From assembly GCA_008360975.2 (NCBI GenBank), contig CM039211.1:45965031-46029030 (forward strand): a stretch of 64,000 nucleotides of DNA, in the 5' to 3' direction. The notes below the pieces were generated by a model. It made no database searches. It was not told the DNA's origin and saw only the letters and a program-made list of their open reading frames with translations. Each line of letters starts with the position of its first letter. Position 1 is the first letter of the stretch. The translations under genes were made by a program, and so were the position numbers. Of the stretch, positions 50,014 to 62,200 are shown one piece after another. The DNA comes from Lichenostomus cassidix (Eukaryota; Chordata; Aves; Passeriformes; Meliphagidae).

Positions 50014-51638
50014 TGCAATTATAACACTGATTTTATAACAGGTTCATAATAGCAACATTTATACCATCATCCATTCACATGCACATACAGAGGCAAAGAG
50101 ATGTATACAACTATGTCTATGTATGTAAGGATACCCATCAAAATTTCCAGTCAGATTCAGTGAAATACATAAAATCCCACAGTGTTTATGAACTGGCATG
50201 GATTATACCTCAAGGAGTATGTGTGTGCATGGGAGTGAGCACTGGTCTAGGACTCAACAACCGTGAAAGTCTTTTCAGTATTGAAAGCTTGAACATTGGT
50301 GAGCTCTGAAGGGCATCCCACTCAGAGGGATGTGCTAGTACAGCCTGCGGCAGTCCAGGATAGCTCAAAGGGTCTGACTTTGGACCACTCTTAAGAGAGA
50401 CTTTGCTTTTCTCACCATTAAGATTACATCCTGGCCATAACCCATGTTGATAACTACTGTTGTTTATTATTTTTTTTTAAAAAGTCCAGTAGCTATGATA
50501 TTCCATTTGGCTCCATTTGGGCTATGATTCAGGTAAATTATTTGCCAAGGGTGATAAGGATAGCTGTTTATTCTTTGCTCCCTGCCTTTGTTAGGCAAAT
50601 GATGTTTCTTCTGCAGTCAGAATTATTCCCACCTTTACCTGCAAGAGCTCGTGGTGCAATCAAGGATTCTTCACCACCCAATTGGTGTTGTAAAGGGGTG
50701 CTTCATCACTCAGCTGGTTTGGTCAAGGCTTATCAGGAGCATCTGAGATCTTATAGCAAGGAGGATGTGGAGGATGGACCACCACATAAGGGATTGTGCT
50801 GAGCCCATACATTTGGCAGAAGGTCACAGTGTCGATGAATTTTCTTGACTCTTCACTTCTCCATTTGTTTCTTAGTAAAAAGACCTGGAGACAATGATAT
50901 GGAGTGGACACCATGTCAGTGGTGAATTTCTCCTCTTCTAACTAGTAAAATTTTTCCTTTTCCTTTGCCTGTTAGCAAAGCTGTCTGAAAAGAAACCATT
51001 TCTCACTTTCCAGTACTTCCTCCTACTGAAGGAATTTCTTCTTCATCACATCCTTGCTCACTATTCAGAACAGCGAAATGCAGCCCATTTTTCTTCCTGG
51101 ACTACACAGCCACAAGCTTAAGAAAGTATGCACAGACACAGATGCAGTAGTTCTATAAAAGAACAATGCAACAGTAATCAGGAAGGCAGTTTTTAGTCAA
51201 CAGATTAAAAAAGCAAAATGGCTTTTTCTTTTACTACAGCTCTCATACACAACATCAATAAGCTACAAGTACAAACAGTGACTTACTATGACATTAAAGT
51301 AGACAAAGAATAAAAGTATTGAAGTGGCAGGTAATCTTCCCTTGTACCTAAACCCCAGATGACTGGGAGATGATCAGGGAGGAATGCTCAGACAAAATGT
51401 GGACTACCTTGAACTGGTTAAAAAGGTGGAGAAAGACAGCAAAATTAAATAATTCAATAAAATAATTTGTGAGATGCCAGGTTCTTGTTCCTATGCAACA
51501 CAATAAGCAATGTTGTTTTAGATTCATCTCTGCTGCCTAACAAAAATGCAGAGTGTCCAAGCACTGTGGCACAGAGTTCACTATAACTGCCATTTTGCTT
51601 GCCCTTGGCCTTTTTCCTTATACCCACTGCCTGCTCAG

Positions 51639-51729
51639 GACCTGCTTATTATTTCTTCCAACACAAAACCTACAATCCTTGAAGAAGTAAATGCAGAGGT
51701 TTATAGAGACAAACTTTCCAATTATGAAG
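51639..51729 (+). CDS. Candidate internal coding exon (91 nt), gene unknown
   Basis: A strong acceptor (CCTTTTTCCTTATACCCACT then GCCTGCTCAG) ends at 51638, and a consensus donor GAAG|GTGAGT follows at 51729. Only one of the three plus frames is open across the 91 bases. It begins in phase 0 with DLLIISSN, continues through KPTILEEVNAEVYRDKL, ends SNYE and leaves the last base in phase 1. The other two frames hit TAA or TGA. The peptide is charged and looks like ordinary soluble protein, but I do not recognise the family. A pseudoexon is the main alternative. Confidence 0.38.
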
Positions 51730-53899
51730 GTGAGTCTGTTTTTCTCCTTTTTCAGATAATACACAGTATTCAGTAGCATCATGGCAACCTTGTCAGGAAA
51801 AATACAGTTCGTATGGCAAGGACTGTCAGCAACCAGGAGCACAGTCAATCGCTTCTCTGCAGCTGCTGTGCCAGTTGCTGAAGGACACCTGGCACTAGTC
51901 GATGATTCATGAGCCAGAGTGTCATGCTCCCTGCTCAAATTGATGAGCCAGGCCATAAACGGGCAGTTGAGATTGCCAGCCATTCCCAGCCATTCCCAGT
52001 GGTTGTGCTACTGGCTTTACACAGCAGTGCTACCTGACAAGTGCTAGAACCATGCTCTCTGGCAGATTACTTTTACCAGATAACAAGAGTGATGAAATTC
52101 CCACAGTATTCCACAGTGGCTTATAAAACATGAAAGAGAAGCTGCTTCCCTTTGGTGCAGAACCCAGATATATTGGAAAGATAGGGGACATGCAACAAAT
52201 AAGTATGTGTGCTATTGAGCAATCCTGTTGTGTGAGGCAATGTCTTGAGGGCTTGAGGACTATGCATCTGTATCTATGACACACAGGTGGCAAGGATAAC
52301 ACACAGTAGCCCAGGCTGGGCATACCTCCCAGACTGTGATATGTACTGTCAGTTGGCCTCTGTTGAACTGTGAGGTAACGTAGCGGGCACTTGAAAGTTT
52401 CTCCCTTTTGTATTTTTACTACCACTTTATTCTCCATACTCAGTAGATTAAAACTGGTTGTCTGGCTAATCATAAATATAGGTAAGTTCCTGAACCCAGA
52501 ATCACATCTAATGTTGAATGGGAGTCAGTCATTTAACAGTTATAGCTGTGATTCTGCTAAATAGTAGAACTGTGAATTCAGTTATCTAAGTGTTGGTGTT
52601 CTACAGGAGGAGACTGAATAACAGCAGACATTCCTCAATATGAAATAGGTAGGGTAAATACATTAAAAGTAAAGATTCTCAGTCTCCGAAACAATAGAGG
52701 TCAATCAAGAAAATGAACTATTACAAACTATATGTTTTCTCTGTAAGAGTTATTTGGCTGATTTTTACATTATCCAGGAATCATTTCTTACCATACTTAT
52801 AAACTGAGTGAAATATACAGAGTGGAAATACAATTTTTAAAAGGAGGAGTAGGCTGAGACAAAGTTAATGCAGAGCTGTGGCTACAATGATACGCAAGAA
52901 AACACAGACTTGTTGTACAGGAATTTCCAGTTCTAGGAATTTGTGTTCTGTTTTCTTCTACAATTTAGTTGCATGGGCTAATATTAATTTATGAATGTAT
53001 GGTTCACTTAAAATTGTTTCCCCTCCTCCTAAATTGCATTTTGTACTTCGTTGGTGCAGTGCATTATGTTTCTGCTTTGAAATAATGAGTCTGCCTTTCA
53101 AATATTATTGCACAAAGAGAGAGTATGCTGAAGCCTTTAATTTTCAAGGCATTTTTTACGGCTCTCTTACTATCTCAATTAAGGTGAGTGATCTAAACTG
53201 AAATCTAGAGTAGAGCATATTCAAGTCTCTGAAGAATTAACTACTATGTTCCAGTTGAACATTTTCTTCGCTTCTTTGTTAGCTGTCCTAAAGGCAAAAC
53301 TCTTAGCCTAAACAGCCTGAACTTTCTCTGTACTCTTAATTGGCATCTTCAGGGATTGTTAAATATGGGTCTGTTCAATCTTCTGTCAGTTCAATCAGAC
53401 CTTTGAAATTATATTTTCTTTCTCTAGCAATGGAGCCTGAAACATGTACCACCTCCCAGTGTTGTTCCAACTTACTACTTGATAGTAGCATGACCATTTC
53501 CACCATTTGGTTCGGACAACAACAACATTATGTATTAGAGAGATGTGCATTATGAAATAGCACATCAATTTAATGCCCCAGAAAATTTAGATTTCATAGT
53601 ACCATGCCCTCAAAACAAAGTAAAGCCAACATTTGCAGAGGTAAAAGCTTGACAATACTTCAGCTGCTGTAGAAAACTGCTGAGCATGTGGGAATTGAGT
53701 CCATATATAAATATTACATACCCCAAAACTCTGTGTAAACATCAGAAAGAATGTGGCTTAAATTAACAAAATCAAGGATTTTCATGATAAAGAAGACATT
53801 CCCTAGCCCATGAACAGGACAGTTAGTTAAGGACAATCTAAAGTATGTGTTTTCAATAATTTGGGAAGGGGGCAGGGGGTTGGTTGCTGTTGGGTTTGG

Positions 53900-53925
53900 C
53901 TTTTTTGTTTTTTTTTTTTTTTTTA
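53900..53925. repeat. T-rich homopolymer tract
   Basis: TTTTTTGTTTTTT followed by a longer T run. It is the opposite-strand version of the A-rich tracts elsewhere. Confidence 0.8.
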
Positions 53926-56900
53926 AGTCTGTCAGATCCTTCATGGTACTTAAACATAGTTTAAAGTATTTAATTTCCTTGGTGGTTTCCTTAAAGTAAA
54001 TCTTTAATGGAAGTCTCTACAAGTGTTCTATTATTTATCTGAAGCTAGTCTCCCAAACTGGTCTTTTGGATGCATATGCTAGGCATATTTCTTAAACCTG
54101 ACTTTTATTAAATCATAATTCATTTCAATTCTCCTTTGCTCTCTTCATGAGTAAATAATCATGTATATAAAAAAACCAAAACAACCAAGTTCTGTACTAT
54201 TGATAAAAAGCATGTATTAGGTATTTTCATGACTTTAGACATATAGAAAAATACCAGGTTTTAGCCTTAAAGACAACAGGGCATAGAGAGTGTAATTAAT
54301 AATTGTTCTATAGAGCATATGTATTTTAAATACATTGTTTTTAACTATGTCATGATGATTTTCCCCAAATATTATTGGAATCAGATCTTATTATAACATG
54401 GATTGCTGTTTAGGTAGATTTCTTTCATGAAACTGGATGACCATTTTTGCACGTGATTGATGCTTGTTTTCTAGTAAATAAAAAGGGCCCACTAACTAAA
54501 GACATAGAAAATATGTCTTCAAACACACATATACAGATAATATTCCACAGCTGAGCAAAGCATCCATTTTTTTTCATTTAGAGGAGTAGCAGTCTGCCTG
54601 GCCTAGTTCTCTGAATAGACTTGACTTCTTTTCTTTATACATAATTACATTTGACATTAAAAGTATAACTTCCCATGGGAGAATGAACTTCACATTTCAG
54701 CAGTCAGAGGAGACAGTATAAAATAAATATGATTAACACTTTAGGGAAAAACACAATCATATAAAGCATTTGTTTCTCAGTCAGTCCTGAATACATTCTA
54801 ATTAGCTTTCTTTTTTCCTATAGGGCTCACTCCTGATTACACAGTATCATTATTTTTTTCTAGATTCAGTATTTGCAATAAGTAGGCACTCTAGGAATTG
54901 CAAAGATTTGTATATATTCTTTTTATTTTGAAATGTTTGGTTTGGTTTGTCTTTTTTTTTTTTGGCTACCCCCTAGCTGTTATCTCTCCTTTTTATGTGT
55001 TTTCTTTTACTCTTTCCTTTGAACATTTAAGGACTCTGTCTTGTTATTTATTACTAAAAAACATAATAATAAAAAAAAGAGAAATTGAGATTGAAACATT
55101 AATTCTGAGAATGTTTCTGCTTTTTGTAATGTTCTTTTAAGGTAAATATAGCATGGTCACTAGAGGGGTATTAATATTTTAAAAAAAATTAAAATAGCAT
55201 GACAAGTGTCATTACACTGGCAAGGCTGGAATTTTGGAGATCTTCATCACAGATCTTTCTCTGCTGGTGTTTACTGATGATAGTGTGATGTTGGTGACAT
55301 CCCTCCATCCTGGCTATGTAAGATCTGCACAAGTACAGCAAAATCCTCAGACAAGCAAGACATAGGTTTCAGGGAAGTTTCCTTATTAGAAAGAAGGCCA
55401 AGATTCATGAATCTTGAGTAAATCCCAACTTTGTGAGAGCTCAGGAGACAGTAACAATAGACACTTCTGTTCATCAGTTCTCTATTTCTCCTTATTTTTT
55501 TCAGTATGTCCTTTCCTTAGCTACCTGGTTCCTGCTTCTTATTTCATTCTCTTCTGTGTACATCTTACATCTAGATCTCTCTGCCAGAATCATTCATGAC
55601 ACCATCTCCCTTCTTTCCTACCAACTTTCAGTCCTGATTTCACTTTATTTCCACCCCTGTCTCACCCCTCTCAGGTCTATCTTTCATTTCTCTGCTTTGT
55701 CACCCATACAGCCTGGATACCAGATAAGAGCCATCAAATTCTTTAATGAGGCATCTTTTCTGCCCTTTATACTGATACTCAGGACCAACTCAACCCCTAC
55801 TATAGACTGTAAGTGGCTTATTGGGAGAATTTGATTGCCAAGTTCTTTAAGTCAGTTCAGATGATAAGTGAAGATTGATCTTTCAAATTCTTATAATTTA
55901 CCCAACTTGCTTAATTATAGTCAAAGAGATGTCCTCAATATCCAGGGATTGGTTCCCTTGACATCGTTTCCCTTTTTCAATGAAAGACAGGCAAGATATA
56001 AGTGAACAGCACTGGGTTTGGGTGTTTTACCATTTTTAAAACAAATTAGAGAATTGTTTATCTTAAAATGCTCTCCACAAAATTTTCCATCAAACAGAGG
56101 GAACACTTAACTCCAAATAGTCAAAAGATTGCCTATGTTTATTAAAGATCTGGTAAAACAATCCAGCAGTGGGACACCTTACATAGTACTAGGCTACACC
56201 TGTTAAGATTCAGACTGATTCCTAACCTTGGACAATGTATAAAGATAAAGGAAGATACCTACAACATTTTCTGTCTTTTTGCAGACAGATACAACATGGT
56301 GAGAAGGAAGGGTATAAATCAAAGAGAAATTCCACTACAAGTAGCTTCTCCAAAGCTGAAAAGACCATCTTTTTTTAAGGATAGGAATCAGAAAAAGTTA
56401 CATTGGATCTTCTTTTCTCCAGGGCATTAATTTCTGTTACCATAAAAGTGTATGTCATGGATATAGTCTAACCTGGAAGACTGTGTCTTAAACAATCTGA
56501 AACTCTGAAAAATTTAAGAATATGAGATCAGGTCCTTTTCTCCTGAAGAGATGCCATACTTCAGCAGTTTCAGCTTGTTTCAGGCATACTGCTTGGCTTG
56601 CTCAGGAGGACATAAAAGAAAGAAGTTGGAATATCCATAACCAGGTATGGATTTCACAAGCTTGTATTTTATAAGCTTGTTTAACCTTCTGAGTTTTTTC
56701 CCCCTTTGTCTACCTCTTCCTGAGTGTAGTTGGTAACCTTATAATTCCCTACACAGTTTTTAAACCAATTCTAGAGAAAAATCTATTGCCATTAATTATA
56801 CAATCATTATAAATGATTTAGATATTGTGATATGGCTAATGCTGCAAATAGAATCACATTTAATCAGCAAGTCAGAGTACAAAAGTTCGATTCCATGTCA

Positions 56901-57166
56901 CAGACTTTAAACTACAAGAGTTCTGAGCACAATTACTGTGGTGTGAAATCCATATGCATTTGTGTTGTTTCCATGGAATAAAAAGAGTAATGAGCAAAAC
57001 TGAACAGAACATTTTTTTAGTAACATATCAGTTATATAAAAATGAATGCTTACAGTTTCAAACTTGTATAAAAGCTTTTTAATGCCATTTTAGAAAAGGA
57101 CTGGAACATGATGCATCAGCTTTACTAAAGGGGATGGATAAAAGATGAAATAAAGATGAGACTCAC

Positions 57167-57263
57167 CAGAAAATAGCTTTCCTGACCTCATCTGCCTTCT
57201 TTCTTTCCCTGCAGAGCCGTATTTCCATGCTGTCCAGGATTATTGTAATAGCAAATTGACCAA
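57167..57263 (-). CDS. Candidate internal coding exon (97 nt), minus strand
   Basis: On the minus strand a donor TTCTG|GTGAGT lies at 57166-57161, and an acceptor ending TTTGTCTAG lies just above 57263. Between them one frame is open (2 bases, 31 codons, 2 bases). It starts GQFAITIILDSM and continues MEIRLCRERKKADEVRKAIF. The purine-rich GGAAAGAAAGAAGGCAG would suit an exonic enhancer. On the plus strand the same bases mimic a strong acceptor (TTTCTTTCCCTGCAG at 57213), so one of the two signals is accidental. I do not recognise the peptide. Confidence 0.25.
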
Positions 57264-57908
57264 CTAGACAAATCTTAAATATAAAAAGTACTGAGGTATT
57301 CTTCTGCTCTTTAAGTGTGGGATGCATCTAATTTGTGTTCCTTACTCTACAATATAGATATTTTAAAATAAGATTGTGGAGATAGATGCATAACTACATG
57401 GGGCACAACATACCTTAAATTTTCAATTTTCTTGCATCATTCACAATGTAAAAGCATGGTGCTGCAGTGATTCACAGTCCTCTTTTAACAGCAGCAGTTA
57501 AAAATGCAAGTAAACGTTTGCGAGCTTAGGCTCAAAAAAATGCAAACCATCTTTATGTTAACATAGTAAAATAGAATTTTTATATTAAAATAGATAAAAT
57601 ATTTTTCCTGTCTTTTAATAGATATGTTCTATTATATTTTACAAAATGTGGTGAAGAGAAATGAGCAAGATACAGTAAAAATCAGGAAAATAGTATTTTT
57701 CCATTCATCTGACAAATGACAAATGACAGCTGTGATTTTGTCCATTTTCAATGTGTTGTTGAGAGATCTTTTAGCTTTATTATTTATGTCATTACAAGGC
57801 ATGAAAGAAGAAATTTTATGTTTTTTCTTCTGTCTGTATCGTTAATGTTTCATGGTATAGTAAACTTTCAAAGCTGGGAAGCTCTGGGATGTTTTGGTCG
57901 TGCACTAC

Positions 57909-58497
57909 TGTCTTGGTTTAAACCCCGTCAGACACCAAGCCCCACACAGCTGCTCCCTCACTCCCCCACCAGTGGAATCAGAGAGAGAATCAGGAGAGTA
58001 ATAAAAGCTAGAAAACCCATGGGTTGAGATAAAAACCGTTTAATAGGGAAAGGAAAAGCCACGCACACAAGCAAAGCAAAACGAGGAATTAATTCAGTAC
58101 TTCCTGTAGGCAGGTAGGTGTTCATCCACCTCCAGGAGAGCAGGACCTCATAATGCATGACACTAACTTGGGAAGACAAACACCATTGCTCCAAACATCC
58201 CCCCTTCCTCCTTCCTCCCACTTCAAACACTGAGCATGATGTCACAAGGTCTGGAATATCCCTTTGGTTAGTTGGGGTCACCTGTCCTGGCTGTGTCTCC
58301 TCCCAGCCTCCCAAGCCCAGTCTCCTCACCACTGTGGCACTATGAAAAGCAGAAAAGGCCTTGGCTCTGTGCAAACTGTGCTCAACAATAACAAAAACAG
58401 CTCAGTATTATCAAAACTTTTTTTCAGCACAAATCCAAAACACAGCCCAGCACCAGAAAAGAAGAAAATTTAGTCTACCCCAGCCAAAACCAGCACA
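57909..58497 (-). mobile_element. Solo LTR with intact ends and 5-bp target duplication
   Basis: It begins TGTCTTGGTTT and ends AAACCAGCACA, inverted repeats of each other with two mismatches. ACTAC stands on both sides (57904-57908 and 58498-58502), so the insertion limits are exact. A 5-base duplication is typical of class III (ERVL-like) elements. The minus-strand U3 begins TGTGCTGGTTTTGGCTGGGG, a very common LTR start in neoavian birds. ATTAAA on the minus strand (58044-58039) is the likely polyadenylation signal. The region equivalent to the TATA box (about 58231-58240) has decayed. No internal retroviral sequence remains. Overlapping frames (57958-58374) are LTR. Confidence 0.95.
58039..58044 (-). 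terminator. Polyadenylation signal of the LTR (ATTAAA)
   Basis: The minus strand reads ATTAAA, about 130 bases before the 3' end of the LTR, followed by the conserved TTTTTATCTCAACCC block shared with related LTRs in this window. Confidence 0.5.
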
Positions 58498-59171
58498 ACT
58501 ACCAAAAGGAGACAGTTGAATCCTGTCCTTAACTACAAGATCATTGTGGTCTTAGTTCCAACAAGCAAAACTTACATTTATCATCTGGTGTTTGTTTTCA
58601 TTATTTACTGTTTGCTTTATCTTTTTTAATTCCTGGCAGAAATGCTATTTGTGGTACAGCATATCAACATTGCTCAACTCTTCTCGCTAGGTACTCTACA
58701 TTGTTCTTTTCATTAGTAGGGAAGCACGTACACTCTAACCCTCCTCTTCTTCATCAACACTTATTTTGTCAAAAGAGGAAGATTGTTCTGCATGTGTACT
58801 AAAGGAACCCTAAAGCATGGGGATTATTGTACATGTACACAGATGTCTCCCAATGATTTGCTCCTCATAACAAAAGAGTGGAGTTTGGCAGCTAGCAGCA
58901 CAGAGAGAAAAAAATCAAGCAACCAGCTCTTAGCTGCTGTTTCTTTTAGACACACTCAAGAGAATCAGGGGAATAGATGAATTGCAGTGATGGTGGCATC
59001 TGACAGCCAGGTATAAATTTCCTGGGGACTGGAAAAGGATTTGGCTGTGCACCTCTGCTGTATAATGCATGATCAGTAAGTCCAGTATGACAAGAGATGA
59101 GCTGAATGACCCTGGTGTAAGCAGTGACCAGAAGCAATTCACCTATTTCTCATTATTTCTTAACCTCTTTA

Positions 59172-59210
59172 GGGCTTGGGGCAGGGAGAGCAGAAGGGGG
59201 CAGCCGGGGG
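59172..59210 (+). other. G-rich tract, possible G-quadruplex
   Basis: Five runs of at least three G (59172, 59178, 59184, 59196 and 59206) lie within 39 bases, separated by 3, 2, 9 and 5 bases. It is the strongest such pattern I noticed in this AT-rich window outside the LTRs. Confidence 0.5.
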
Positions 59211-62200
59211 AGTGGTGGTGGGTGGAATCTTAGGCAGAGGAACACAGCTGAATAAATTGCAAGCTGCAGATCACCTAGGATGGCAGGTGAAGAATATCTT
59301 TCAGCATGAAACCTTTTTGAGCAGAATGCTACTCGGCTTCTCTTGGAGGATTTTGAAGGTCATGTACTGCTAGTCTTCTCAGTCACAATCCCATCTCGTG
59401 AGCTATGTTGTAGTCTCTGTCACCTGACAGAAGCAGAGGCAAAATATTCTTCTGCAAGGCATTGTTTAGCCACATGTCAAAATTTGTCCCTGGCTCATCA
59501 GCACAGTGTGGAAGCACCCACTACCTGACCAGGCATCCATGTGTAACTTGCACAGGCATAACATTCACCATGTTACTGTGCAGGGCTGACTGTTTGAAAG
59601 AAGGGCTGTGGAACCAGCACAAAAGTGAGCAGCAAAAAGTGGGCTGCAAAAGTAATCCACTGTGCCTACTGCAGTACAACTGTGAACTAATATAAGTAGA
59701 GCAAGCTGCCAACTTCCACAGCTATGTCTTTCCCCTCCCTGCAATTTAAAATAGATTTCTTAATGCTCACTAATCTGCTAAAATTGTAAATGCCAATAGA
59801 TTATAGGCTGCATAATGGAGAAAAAGAGTTTATCTACTCTAGCAAAACTGGAATGAAGTTTTCTAATTTTAGAGTGCTAATTTGACGCAATTGTTCTTCA
59901 AAAGGGAGGTGACATTTCCACTAGCTAATGCAAAACACACCTTAGTTTCCTGTTCTTTACATTCAAACCACACAAAGTTTACCAATTAGCCTTAGGCACA
60001 GCAACCGTGTCACCAGATTCCCTTGCAAGGGTTTTGTGCTAGTTCTTGAAGTGAACAGACCCTGAGAAACCTTAAAGTGAAGGGGTGAAACATTGGTTGG
60101 AGGTGAAAGTGGAGGATCATGGCTCCATCTTACTTTTTGATTCAAAAGTTTGGAAGATGCAAGTAATTCTCAGTTTTCATTACCACATTTTTATTAATTA
60201 TGAAATATAACTAAATCTCATCCACCAACTTAAAAAATGTTGCCTCTGTGTGTGCAGAACATGTGACGATATCCAGGCATAAAGTGCATAATGTTTAAAA
60301 AAGTATGAACGAGAATTCAGGCTTCTTTTGTGGTATAAAAAGACAATGTTTTTATGCGACAATATCAGGACTTCAAGGACAAAGAAATATGTGCAATTTA
60401 ATATAATTTGCAGTGCCTTCTATTTTCTCAGAGTATCCCTGCCTAATTTTCTCTGACATATGGATAACTTAAATATTCTAACCTAAATATTCTTCTCTTT
60501 CATCTGTCAGGGTATCCTATAATCACTGTTTAATTGCCCTTTTTTTTCTGAGGTGTTTTATATGGGCAATCGAGACATAATTCCACAAATAAAAGCAGAA
60601 AAAGTACTTCTGCTGGCAGTCCTGCATATCTGTTGTCCACGGAGAACGTGGAAATGTGCCACTGCATGGAAATAAAGGTTGAACTAGGTCACAAGGCTTT
60701 CCTTGAGAATCCCATAATTTCCAGTTTCTTCTCAGGCTCTGAAGGCCATAATAGAGCAAATAATGTTTAAAACATAATATCATCAAATTGCTTTCTTGGT
60801 ATAACTGAAAGAGAAAAGGAATACATGCTAAAAAATGAATAGACTTATTGAATGTATCATTCCTGAAACTACCTATTCATGTAAAATACATGAATCCCAG
60901 GAGCAAATTCTATTCAGGGATACAAAGTAAAGTGCTCCTCTGGGCAAACCTCCCATTCAGAGCAAGTTTTTATGTTTCTGAAGAGTTGTTTTGACATGTA
61001 CACATACTGGATGATCCTGTAGTCATGCACATGACAACATAATTCTGAAGACCCCAAACATATAGAAAGAAATGGTCCATTTACAGGTTGATGATCATTG
61101 AGAAGAATGAGAACTGTAAGTATCAGTTCACCAGATACATTCAGTAGGTTCATTTTCAATGTGTCACACACAACGAAATAGAGATTGTAATTTCACAGGT
61201 TTCCTTCTCCTCTTTTACTTTTCTTGATTTATTACTAAGATTGTACTTTACTTCTAAGCAGAGTACAGATAAGCTCTTGCACTCAGAAAAGGATAGAAAT
61301 AGTAAGAGCAAAAATATAACACTGAAAATATGACCCAAAATTTTAGAGTCTTTTTAGCATAATAATATGTGCAAGCAGAAGCTTATCTTTGAGTGATATT
61401 ATATAACAACTTCCAAGGTGATTTAGGCATAAACTGTAGAGTTTTTAGTCAAAGAATATGAATGCAGTTATTAAAATATTTGATGTTAATAAATGTTAAT
61501 TATGGAGGTTTTTAATTTTTATGGAGGTATTTTAGTTTTAAGAAGATGGTAAAATTGAAAAAAAAATTCCATGGTTCTTTAGTTTGGTTTTCTTTTTGCA
61601 GTAACTTTTAATGCAGAGTTTATTTTCTAGGAAAGATATGTTCCATTTTGTGCCCTATCTTTAAAAATAGTTTTTAGACATCCCTAAAAATTTTTGGATA
61701 TTCTTTTATAAATTTAGTAAACCAAGAAATCCACTTGGTTTTGCAGAGTTACATGAGCAAAAATGAACCTGAGGTTGTAATTAGGAGTTTTCCTCAAATA
61801 AAGTTTCAACTGGCAGCCTTTACTGAAGAGAGCTCTCTTTTAAAAAGGGAGCTCAATATCTCCATTTAATAAGACCAAGTCAATAAATATTAATATAATA
61901 GCAAGACTAAATCTTTTGTTTTGTTTGAGCATATATTTACTGTGATTCTCCTCAAGGCTTTTTTTTTTCCCATTTCTACAACTACTTGTGTTGACAATAT
62001 CTGAGCTGACCTTACTGGCTAGAGGTCTCAAATGTACCCAAAAGACTTAGAGGACAATATCATTTTCAAAACCAGTTTTGTGCTGTCAAAGTTAAAGATA
62101 TACAAATACTAGGGACACTGATTGCCACCTTTTTGCTGTCCCGACCTTGTTTCAAGCACAAGTACAGTTAATTTCTGCCAGCAGTACAACTGCTGCGGTG

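Larger units (their letters stand above)
50014..57908. other. Mostly unique sequence with candidate exons
   Basis: No CR1 or LTR is recognised. The part from 50.3 to 52.5 kb is GC-richer than average and has adjacent minus-strand frames of 121 codons (51618-51983) and 147 codons (52030-52473) that resemble no family I know. Candidate exons at 51639-51729 (plus) and 57167-57263 (minus) are listed separately. A T-rich tract lies at 53900-53925. Confidence 0.5.

Noticed and set aside
53060..53183. Possible exon ending AAG|GTGAGT at 53183
   Set aside because: The donor is good but the best acceptor (GGTGCAG) has a poor pyrimidine tract, and its phase does not fit the candidate at 51639. Frames from the better acceptor at 52968 hit stops.
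55433..55834. 133-codon plus-strand frame
   Set aside because: Composition follows the local C/T-rich sequence (Ser, Leu, Phe, Ile). It overlaps another frame of similar quality and has no domain.
56830..56900. tRNA or tRNA-derived SINE suggested by AGTTCGATTCC
   Set aside because: Only a B-box-like word is present. The upstream part does not fold into a cloverleaf and there is no SINE body or tail.
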